Assembly: GCA_964545715.1 (NCBI GenBank)
Contig: CAZJHX010000087.1
Coordinates: 1-44,831, forward strand
Direction: 5' to 3'
From: CAZJHX01 sp964545715
Lineage (GTDB): Bacteria > Myxococcota_A > UBA9042 > GCA-2863065
Length of the DNA stretch: 44,831 bases
A program made the translations under genes and the position numbers. This document shows, piece by piece, positions 19,701 through 25,697 of the stretch. The notes beneath the pieces were generated by a model that saw nothing but the letters and a program-made list of their open reading frames with translations, did no database searches and was not told where the DNA came from. Each line of letters starts with the position of its first letter. Position 1 is the stretch's first letter.

Positions 19701-20736
19701 GCTGGAGCTGGGCATCGCGCTGCATCAGTCGGGTGACCGGCAGCGGGCGGAGCGGTTCCTGGAGTCGGCGGCGCGCAGCAAGGAGCTGGACGGGACAGGA
19801 CGCGTGAAGGCCTTGCGCTACCTGGCGCGGTGCGCGGCATGGGCGGGCGAGCTCGAGGTTCAGAAGAAGCTGCTGAAGCGGGCGGTGAAGAAGTCGGCGG
19901 CGGCGTCCTTGTCCGAGCGGCTCCTGGTCGCGTCCGACTTCGCGTACGCGCTGATTCGCAGCGGCCGGATGGAGATGGCCAGCAAGCTGTTGGACGACGC
20001 GATCCAGACGGCCTACAGCGCCGAGCAGCTGGGTGAGCTGTTGATGCCGCTTGCACAGCTACACCAGAGTCTGGGGTTGCTCTATCGCAACAGCGGGCGG
20101 CTGGCGGACGCCGAGCGTGAGGCCAAGGCCAGCATGGAGCTGTTCGACCAGCTGGAGTACCCGGCGGGCAAGGCGACCACGCTGACCAGCCTGAGCGTGT
20201 GTCTGCGGGACCTGCAGCGCTTTCGGGAGGCGGCCGATGCGGCGGCGCGCTCGGCGGAGTTCTTTCGGGAGTGGGGCTATCGAGTGCACGAGCTGACGGC
20301 GCTGATCAATCTGGGTTGGAGCCGGCTGGAGGGCGGCGACTACGACCCGGCGTGGCACCTGTTCAGGCAGCTGAGGGCGGAGTTCGAGTCGGTGATCACG
20401 TCGACTGAGGCCGTGCTGATAGACGCAGGAGCCGCGCTGTCCGCGGCGGCGTTGGGCGCCAGGGAGGACGGCGAGGCGCTGGCGCGACAGTGCCTGGACA
20501 CCGGGCGGGGCGCCAAGCTGGGCGAGGTGCGCGGCTGGGCGTTTTATGCGGCCGGCATTGTGCTCAAAGATACGAAGCTGCTGGAGGACTCCGCGGCGTG
20601 CTGGGCGACGCTGGATCGGCCGGCCTGGCAGGCGCGCACATTGGAGGCCCTGGCGACGCTGAGCGAGCCGCCGCTGGACGAGGTGATGGCCGAAGAGGCG
20701 GCGACGATTCGCCGGAGTCTGGCCGGGGGCGCCTAG
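16714..20736 (+). CDS. Ser/Thr kinase with cyclase-like, AAA and TPR regions
   Basis: A 1340-residue multidomain signalling protein. The N-terminal zinc-ribbon-like CPTCG...CPTD (residues 12-28) precedes a Hanks-type kinase domain: Gly loop LGSGGMGAVYE (58), Lys in VAVKVV (80), HRDIKPGN (175) and DFGLV (about 201). Residues about 345-505 look like a class III nucleotide cyclase domain (VTFVDSEG, then GIFGLPSASEQDALHAFETG) that has lost the second catalytic Asp region. It is followed by an AAA_16-type ATPase (Walker A GQAGIGKS at 558, Walker B LMLVDDGH at about 705) and TPR-like helices to the C-terminus. This order is familiar in myxobacterial regulators. It probably phosphorylates targets in response to binding at the TPR/AAA part. 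The start is GTG. Confidence 0.9.
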   Translation: MVVSPGEPVTICPTCGLMYAAARTTCPTDNVPLEATRAGDPLVGTHIGGRYLILRRLGSGGMGAVYEAVQSQTRRRVAVKVVHKARDTRRKDLARMQLEARAVQLIDHPNVVKFLDYGQEEETGAPYIVMEILNGRTLSQEIKAEGLPMDVERACRVVIQAARGVAAAHEKGLVHRDIKPGNVMLLASSEEHGAPRVKVLDFGLVAGPSRLANRLTITGVVLGTPHYMSPEQVEHPPRITAACDVYALGVLLYQLVVGHRPFQGDSFFAVINSHLTRPIPKPRNTDKGAAIPRAVRRVWTCALQKDPDKRYKDAGGMVEALEQATFGDKSQVTAPAPPEALHPGERHLITVLTVTFVDSEGVPTGVETDTHALNGALELLKRSRGMSAPGPSGVIRGIFGLPSASEQDALHAFETGARIREHAAATIGARYVEIGLHTRYVLAAPRGGNTAELRPLSDPYEVATAVGREGRGHPGVALSGTTYRTLRRHLLDPLPVVGNAAGETVHVAHGSDTRPAGMRKSRVLALPPVGREDAILEICGWVDDCMLNRKAALHVVTGQAGIGKSALAVAAGRSSAQKHPGLQVLEAHPEPGRKAPYNVFERFLADAVGFTSSARSKKVINWIMEAVSMHGDSEAREDAWHILRLIGLDELQGLVGAQIATTAPGSGAKTPPAALRSTQPPKASRQRAFAAFANLFRSIAAQGGVLMLVDDGHYADSGSLDLLDYLLRELADFPLCVLVFSRQSERLAERHDTKLGLGALDKEAATDLVHRLVGEDGLPAQTVKRIVSRAEGNPLFIEELVRVATEGPPELVGRLPQRLPDSIRAVISARIDALSSGERSVLKAAAIVGRDFWSGAVACQPGVVATDKQTDSMLASLMGSGFIMRRTVSRFESETEWSFANQLIQEAAYQLAEASRLSDGHMAVAQWLADGPAASLHALIAYHLERSGETDRAATAWRAAADAARDRYANNEAAADYEKALALQTGWPALDVAAVQLELGIALHQSGDRQRAERFLESAARSKELDGTGRVKALRYLARCAAWAGELEVQKKLLKRAVKKSAAASLSERLLVASDFAYALIRSGRMEMASKLLDDAIQTAYSAEQLGELLMPLAQLHQSLGLLYRNSGRLADAEREAKASMELFDQLEYPAGKATTLTSLSVCLRDLQRFREAADAAARSAEFFREWGYRVHELTALINLGWSRLEGGDYDPAWHLFRQLRAEFESVITSTEAVLIDAGAALSAAALGAREDGEALARQCLDTGRGAKLGEVRGWAFYAAGIVLKDTKLLEDSAACWATLDRPAWQARTLEALATLSEPPLDEVMAEEAATIRRSLAGGA

Positions 20737-22505
20737 CCGCCCGTCAAGATCGCTTTGAGCGCCAGACCGAAGCCGGCGAGGCTGTGGCCCGCGATGGCGC
20801 CCGCTGCGATCACGATCAGAAAGCGCGTCGACCATTTCTCGAAGTATTTGTTGCCGACGACGCCGATCAGGCCGCCGATGAACATCGAGATCGAGTAGTA
20901 ACCCGAGATGCAGAAGGCGATGCCCATCGCTGTTGGGCTGGGCACCCAGCTCGCCAGGTGTTTGGGTAGGATCTTCTCGAACACCGCGAAGCTGATGCCG
21001 ACGGTTGCGGCCACGGCCATGGCGGCCAGGGTGCCGGGCGGCAGCTTATCCAGGCCCTGGGTCAACAGCTCGGCCACGGCCTTCCACTGCGCCACGGCCG
21101 GGGCCTGCCACTCGTCGGTGAGCAGCATGGTGCTGGGGTCGGGCACGAGGATCAGGTAAGCCGCCGAGCCGCAGAGGGCCCCTGCAAGCACGCCCAGCCC
21201 CTGCGCCAACGCCTGCAGGCGGGGACTGGCGCCGATGATCAGGCCGGCCTTCATATCGTGCAGCAGGTCGGCTGCCTGGCTGGCCGCGCCGCCGGTGACG
21301 TTGGCGGCCATGAGGTTGGCGGTGGCGTCGGCGGGAGCGATGAGGCCGAAGCTGAGCTGGGTGACCTTGCCCATGGCGCCGACCGGCGTGATGTTGGTCT
21401 CACCGGCGACGCGCGCGGCGACGACCGCCAGCAGAAAGGTCAGGATGACGCCGATGACGGCGACGTGGATGCCGATGCCGAACAAGATGACCTGCAGGAT
21501 TACAGACGCGGCCATGGCGGCGAGCAGGGCGCGCATGAACCAGCGGCGTGGAACCGAATCACTCTTATCGGGTCCGGTGTCTGTCTCGGTACCCCCTTTC
21601 CCGCCGCGCATGGCCGCGACGACGGAGCGCCAGCTGAAGGCGAACGACGTCAAAGAGGCAGTGACCATCATGACCACGCCGGGCCACAGCAGCCAGGTGA
21701 CCATGGGGCTAAACCAGCTCTTGTCGTCGGCGCCCGGCGTGATCCAGCCCTGCTCGATCGCGTATGGACCGACGACCAGCCAGGCCACCGCGGCCCCGAG
21801 CAGCATGGACGCCCCGGCGCGGATGCCGCTGAGCACGCCGACGCCGACCATCAGCAGGCTGGGGTCGATGGAGAACGTCAGGTTCTTCATGCTGGCGCCG
21901 CCGATGGTCCCGGGCAGGGCGAGGCGCTTGATCTTGAGGACGCTGACCGCGATCTTGAGCCCGCCGGCGACGACACCGCCGCCGACAAGCGCCTTGACGC
22001 GTGCCATGGCCTCTTTGCCGCGCGCATACATCTCGTTGAGGGTCTCGGCGGTGGCGATGCCCATGGGAAACGGCAGCTTGTCGACGACCAACATCTGGCG
22101 GCGCAGGGCGATGGCGACAACCACCCCGACCAGCGCGACGGAGGCGGTCCAGGCGACCAGGGCGACGTAGCCCCATTTGTAGCCGGTGATCATGGTCAGC
22201 GCGGGGATGGGCGCGACGAGACCGGCCGACGAGATAGATGCGGCGGCCGATGCGGCGGTCTGGTTTATGTTGTTCTCCAGCTTGCCCCAGGGTGCGGACC
22301 CGATCGCGGCGTGCGCGCCGTTCCAGAAGCCGTAGCTGAGCAGGGCGGCCGCGATGGACATATTGAAGCCCCACCCGATCTTCAGGCCGGTGTAGACGTT
22401 GCACAGCGACAGGACGCCGCCCAGCACCATGCCGGTGAGGATGGCGCGCAGGGTGAACTGCGGCACGGTCAGGTCGACCGGCGCGTACTTGATTTCTTCG
22501 CTCAT
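20733..22505 (-). CDS. OPT-superfamily transporter
   Basis: A 590-residue polytopic membrane protein of the oligopeptide transporter (OPT) superfamily. The N-terminus FTLRAILTGMVLGGVLSLCNVYTGLKIGWGF is the family hallmark, and about 14-16 hydrophobic segments follow, including TNITPVGAMGKVTQLSFGLI. Members import oligopeptides or metal chelates; the substrate here cannot be told. No Shine-Dalgarno precedes the ATG at 22505. The gene is convergent with the kinase: both stop codons use the same CTAG tetranucleotide (20733-20736), so transcription of one must run into the other. Confidence 0.93.
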   Translation of the reverse strand: MSEEIKYAPVDLTVPQFTLRAILTGMVLGGVLSLCNVYTGLKIGWGFNMSIAAALLSYGFWNGAHAAIGSAPWGKLENNINQTAASAAASISSAGLVAPIPALTMITGYKWGYVALVAWTASVALVGVVVAIALRRQMLVVDKLPFPMGIATAETLNEMYARGKEAMARVKALVGGGVVAGGLKIAVSVLKIKRLALPGTIGGASMKNLTFSIDPSLLMVGVGVLSGIRAGASMLLGAAVAWLVVGPYAIEQGWITPGADDKSWFSPMVTWLLWPGVVMMVTASLTSFAFSWRSVVAAMRGGKGGTETDTGPDKSDSVPRRWFMRALLAAMAASVILQVILFGIGIHVAVIGVILTFLLAVVAARVAGETNITPVGAMGKVTQLSFGLIAPADATANLMAANVTGGAASQAADLLHDMKAGLIIGASPRLQALAQGLGVLAGALCGSAAYLILVPDPSTMLLTDEWQAPAVAQWKAVAELLTQGLDKLPPGTLAAMAVAATVGISFAVFEKILPKHLASWVPSPTAMGIAFCISGYYSISMFIGGLIGVVGNKYFEKWSTRFLIVIAAGAIAGHSLAGFGLALKAILTGG

Positions 22506-22541
22506 AGGGGGGCGCTCTTATCACGAACGCCGGGGTGCGCA

Positions 22542-23312
22542 CTATTGAATGTCGCGATGGATCAGGCCACAGCGCCGCGCCGGCGAGTCGCTGAGGCAGC
22601 GGTACAGTCTGTGAAGCTGCTTGCCCCCGTCGGCGGGGACATCGTGATTGCTGACGAAGACGCGTAGGGCGACGGCGTCCGGCAGGCGCCGCTCCACGAC
22701 CTGACCGATGCGCAGGCGGCCGCCGAATCGGATGGTCTCGTTGCCGGCGCGGTCCTGGGAGACGACGGCGACGAAGACCGGGCTGGGCGCTGACACAGAC
22801 ACGGTGGAGCCGCTGACGGAGACGCGGGCGCGTGCGGTTGTACGGGCTGACAGCCAGCCGTCCAGCCCGGCGCGCAGCTCACGCGGGTCGACACGGACAC
22901 GAGCCCACGCACGCCAGGTGGGCGGGCCGGGCGCGCAGCTGTCGGTGACACGCTCAGCGTACTGGGCGATGGGGCGCCAGCGGATGAAGCCTCGAGCCTC
23001 GGTGCGTAGCTTCTGCTCGATGTCGGTCTGGTCGCCGTCTTTGGTTGAGAAGCGGGTCGCCTCTTTGTAGGTGGCGCCCATGAGGACGCCGAAGTGACCC
23101 TCGATCAGGTTCATGGCGGCGGCGATCTGGGCGGCCTGCACAGCGTCGCGGCGGGTGGGTGCGGCCGTGGTGGCGCCCACGTCGTCTTTGGTCAGCCATG
23201 CGGGAGCCTTCGGCGCCGTGCTGTCCACGATCGTGACGCGACAGGTCGAGCAGCCCACCGTCAGCATCAGGGCGGCTGTACACAGGCGCCTTATGTATCT
23301 CGCGGCGAACAC
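22542..23312 (-). CDS. LPP20/DUF4384-like lipoprotein
   Basis: A 256-residue predicted lipoprotein with lipobox LTVGC (Cys21). The middle (about residues 55-150) has the pattern of LPP20-type proteins: a run of Ala/Glu-rich helices ending WRAWARVRVDPRELRAGLDG. The C-terminal part (about 165-235, FVAVVSQDRAGNETIRFGG then VALRVFVSNHDVP) resembles the DUF4384 beta domain often paired with it. The role is unknown, probably periplasmic or surface. The GTG at 23312 has no Shine-Dalgarno but has TATAGT 6 nt upstream. It is divergent from the asparagine-synthase-like gene with 17 bp between start codons, and probably co-transcribed with the OPT gene 36 bp downstream. Confidence 0.75.
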   Translation of the reverse strand: MFAARYIRRLCTAALMLTVGCSTCRVTIVDSTAPKAPAWLTKDDVGATTAAPTRRDAVQAAQIAAAMNLIEGHFGVLMGATYKEATRFSTKDGDQTDIEQKLRTEARGFIRWRPIAQYAERVTDSCAPGPPTWRAWARVRVDPRELRAGLDGWLSARTTARARVSVSGSTVSVSAPSPVFVAVVSQDRAGNETIRFGGRLRIGQVVERRLPDAVALRVFVSNHDVPADGGKQLHRLYRCLSDSPARRCGLIHRDIQ

Positions 23313-23316
23313 GTGT

Positions 23317-23326
23317 TAACTATACC
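23317..23326. promoter_or_regulatory. overlapping divergent -10 elements
   Basis: Within the 17 bp between two GTG starts, the minus strand reads TATAGT (23324 to 23319, 6 nt from GTG 23312). The plus strand reads TTAACT (23317-23322, 7 nt from GTG 23330), with TATACC as a closer alternative. Both transcripts would be leaderless. Confidence 0.5.
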
Positions 23327-23329
23327 GGC

Positions 23330-24706
23330 GTGACCGATTCGGTGACCAATGCGCCGACTGCGCGCGAGACCCTGCTGACAGTTCGCGGGGACGACCACCT
23401 CAACTGCGAGGCGGACCGCTTCGGTGCGCATCCGATGTACACGGTGCAGAAGGTCGACAAGGTCTTGGTGTCGACGACGCTTCACGAGCTGCGGCAGGGC
23501 GGCCACGTGTCCGGGCTGGACCCTGAGCGGGTCCGGGACCATCTGATCGGAGACCAGTCGCGGCCACTGATGCCGGGGGTGCAGCGAGTGCCGCCCGGGT
23601 CCAGTCTGTGGGTCACCGAGGCGCGCGCAAAGATCCGTAGCGGCGGGCTGTTCCCCCGCGAGGATCTGTCGCGGTTTCAGACGCGCAAGGCGCTGTCTGG
23701 GGCGCTGCTGGATCGGCTGGGCGACGTTGTGGACCGGCAGCTGGGCTCCAATGAGCCGGTCGTCTCGCTCAGCGGAGCGCTGGACTCGACCGCACTGTTG
23801 GCGCTGGTGGCCGATCGCTCGCCTCGGGCGTGGACGCTTATCTCCGGTCCGCGGGATCCGACGCTGAAGCTGACGATGGATGTGGCCAAGGAGTTTGGCG
23901 CTGACCACCACGTGGTGGAGGCCAAAGAGCTCGACCTGCCGGACTCGTTTGTGGAGGCGGTGGAGGCGACGGAGACCCTGCTGTTCAACGGCCGCTGCGT
24001 GGCGAAGTATCTGTTCCAGCGCGTGGTGGCCGGCCATGAGAAGACGCTGCTCAGCGGCGCCGGCGCGGACGAGGTGCTGATGGGCTTTCCCGCGGCGTTG
24101 AGAAGCGCGGAGGGCGCGCCCCCGATCGCGGTGATGTTCGACGCCGACCGGCGACTGATCCGCAAGGTGCTGGCTGAGGACTTTCTGCCGCCCGAGTTCG
24201 AGACGCCGGGGGCGATGTCGATGCATGAGGCGCGGGACCTGACGTTGACGCTGAGCTTGCCGGAGCATGTGCTGCCGTTCGAGTGTCGGGCTGCGGCGGC
24301 GTTGGGCATGGAGGTTCTTCTGCCGTACCTGGACGAGAAGCTGTCGTCGTTTGCGCTTGGTCTGGGTGAGACGGATCTGATTCGGGACGCGGTCGGCAAG
24401 ACCGTGCTGCGGGAGGCCTGGGAAGGCATGATCGACGACGAGATCCGGGAGGCGCCGCGCCGGCCTCGCTTCTCACCGCCGGGTGGCGGCACCGCCAAGA
24501 CGCAGGCGCGCTGGGCACAGCTGTACGAGGGGGTGCTGTCGCAGGAGCTGCTGAACGAGCTGCCGGCGCTGGATACCCTGAAAGTGCGTCGACTTATCGG
24601 TGCGTACGCCGGCGAGACGCGGCGAAATCATCCGGGTTTTGCGGTGATGGACCGTGTGCTGATGCGGCTGGCGTCGGTCGCCGTGCTGCACCGGGCGCTC
24701 AGCTGA
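23330..24706 (+). CDS. asparagine-synthase-like ATP pyrophosphatase lacking glutaminase site
   Basis: A 458-residue protein with an asparagine synthetase B-type synthase domain. The PP-loop is SLSGALDST (residues 147-155; canonical SGGLDSS), the second motif is LLSGAGADEVLMGF, followed by LPYLDEKLSSFALG and KTVLREAW with a basic C-terminal loop. The N-terminus keeps only the second half of the class II glutamine amidotransferase domain (DRFGAHPMYTV, VSTTLHELRQ, VPPGSSLWV). The Cys2 nucleophile and first strands are missing. It would adenylate a carboxylate and use ammonia or an intramolecular amine, as in beta-lactam synthetase or lasso cyclase. No RiPP precursor is visible nearby. The start is GTG. 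Its end overlaps the convergent thioesterase by 8 bp. Confidence 0.85.
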   Translation: MTDSVTNAPTARETLLTVRGDDHLNCEADRFGAHPMYTVQKVDKVLVSTTLHELRQGGHVSGLDPERVRDHLIGDQSRPLMPGVQRVPPGSSLWVTEARAKIRSGGLFPREDLSRFQTRKALSGALLDRLGDVVDRQLGSNEPVVSLSGALDSTALLALVADRSPRAWTLISGPRDPTLKLTMDVAKEFGADHHVVEAKELDLPDSFVEAVEATETLLFNGRCVAKYLFQRVVAGHEKTLLSGAGADEVLMGFPAALRSAEGAPPIAVMFDADRRLIRKVLAEDFLPPEFETPGAMSMHEARDLTLTLSLPEHVLPFECRAAAALGMEVLLPYLDEKLSSFALGLGETDLIRDAVGKTVLREAWEGMIDDEIREAPRRPRFSPPGGGTAKTQARWAQLYEGVLSQELLNELPALDTLKVRRLIGAYAGETRRNHPGFAVMDRVLMRLASVAVLHRALS

Positions 24707-25109
24707 GCCCGACCTTCTTGAGGCCGTCCAGGAACACGTCCGGCATGGCGATGGCGTCGAAGGTCGCGAGATCGACAAAGCAGTGAATCAGTCGGACGTC
24801 GCAGCGGCGGTCGTCCTGATCCCCGTAAACGACGTAGTGGAAGGTGATGGACTTGGCGCCGACGCGCTCGACGTCCACGGTGATACGGAGGTTGTCGCCC
24901 ATGCGAGTCGGGCGTTTGTAGTCGGCCTCGCTGTGCACGAGCGGCATGCCGAAGCCGTGGGTTTCGAAGATGCTGGCGGGGTGTCCGAACATGGCCTCGA
25001 GCAGCTCCTCGAGAGCCGCGTGGCAGTACTCGTAGAAGCGTCCAAAGAAGATGATTCCGGCGCGGTCGACCTCGTAGAAGCGGGCCTTGAGGTGGTGCTC
25101 AAACGACAT
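24699..25109 (-). CDS. YbgC/4HBT-type acyl-CoA thioesterase
   Basis: A 136-residue hotdog-fold thioesterase of the 4-hydroxybenzoyl-CoA/YbgC group. The N-terminus ARFYEVDRAGIIFFGRFYEYCHAALEE carries the catalytic Asp (VDRAG), and the rest fits the family (HSEADYKRPTRMGDNLRI). It hydrolyses acyl-CoA or acyl carriers in the cytoplasm. An upstream in-frame ATG would add 32 unrelated residues that overlap the divergent gene. The ATG at 25109 is preferred because TATCGT lies 8 nt upstream on the same strand and the family N-terminus starts there. Confidence 0.9.
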   Translation of the reverse strand: MSFEHHLKARFYEVDRAGIIFFGRFYEYCHAALEELLEAMFGHPASIFETHGFGMPLVHSEADYKRPTRMGDNLRITVDVERVGAKSITFHYVVYGDQDDRRCDVRLIHCFVDLATFDAIAMPDVFLDGLKKVGLS

Positions 25110-25116
25110 GGCGCGG

Positions 25117-25123
25117 TACGATA
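25117..25123. promoter_or_regulatory. shared back-to-back -10 elements
   Basis: TACGATA reads TACGAT on the plus strand (6 nt from GTG 25129) and TATCGT on the minus strand (8 nt from ATG 25109). Only 19 bp separate the two start codons, so one site probably fires both ways to give two leaderless mRNAs. Confidence 0.5.
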
Positions 25124-25128
25124 GCACA

Positions 25129-25665
25129 GTGACTCGCATCACTGAGGCGGCGGTCGAGGCGTACGAGGCGGAGCTTGCTGAGGAGCTGCGCGGGTTCGCC
25201 GTCATCTACAAAGATGAGTCGCGGCTGCAGCGGACCATCGGCGTGCTGGTCCGCCCGTTCAACAAGACCTACATGACGCAGTACACCACGGTGATGTTTG
25301 GGCGGGTGTACTTTCCGAGCCGGGCCTGGCGGAAGCGGCGAGGACCGGAGCAGATCTACAAGACGCTGCGCCACGAGGCGGTCCACCTGCGCGACATGCG
25401 ACGCTTCCCTCTGCTGTTTCAGATCAGCTACCTGTTCCTGCTGCCGGCCGGGCTGTCCGCGCGCGCCTATTGGGAGTGGCGCGCCTACACCGAGACGATG
25501 CGCGTGGAGGCGGAGCTGCATGGGCGCATCGATGACCGGCTGCTGGACGAGATCCAGGCCCGGTTCACGGGGCCCGATTATCTGTTCATGTTCCCGTTTC
25601 CGGGTTTTTTGCGGCGCCGACTTTGTGCGCTGAGGAAGCGGCTCTTGAGCGACCACGCACAATGA
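25129..25665 (+). CDS. HExxH-containing hypothetical protein
   Basis: 178 residues from the GTG at 25129. There is a zincin-type motif, RHEAVHLRD (about residues 83-91), and a later WEWRAYTETMRVEAE that could give a third zinc ligand (Glu). Between them lies a hydrophobic stretch, FQISYLFLLPAGL. The C-terminus is basic and aromatic (FMFPFPGFLRRRLCALRKR). It could be a small metallopeptidase or an inactive relative; no family is recognised with confidence. Alternative upstream starts (25087, 25108) overlap the divergent thioesterase. The -10 at 25117-25122 favours 25129. Confidence 0.7.
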   Translation: MTRITEAAVEAYEAELAEELRGFAVIYKDESRLQRTIGVLVRPFNKTYMTQYTTVMFGRVYFPSRAWRKRRGPEQIYKTLRHEAVHLRDMRRFPLLFQISYLFLLPAGLSARAYWEWRAYTETMRVEAELHGRIDDRLLDEIQARFTGPDYLFMFPFPGFLRRRLCALRKRLLSDHAQ

Positions 25666-25684
25666 CGTGCGCGCGCCGTTCCGG

Positions 25685-25690
25685 TACCCT
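25685..25690 (+). promoter_or_regulatory. -10 element for giant lipoprotein gene
   Basis: TACCCT lies 7 nt before the ATG at 25698, and no Shine-Dalgarno sequence intervenes. It fits the leaderless pattern seen elsewhere, but the hexamer itself is a weak match. Confidence 0.35.
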
Positions 25691-25697
25691 GTCGGGC

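Noticed and set aside
20736..22542. Long plus-strand ORFs opposite the OPT transporter
   Set aside because: They show no domains. The minus-strand transporter has continuous hydrophobic segments and the family hallmark N-terminus.
23330..25109. Possible RiPP (lasso-type) cluster around the asparagine-synthase-like gene
   Set aside because: No precursor-sized ORF with a Thr at -2, no B-type leader peptidase and no ABC exporter is adjacent. The neighbours are a thioesterase and a lipoprotein.
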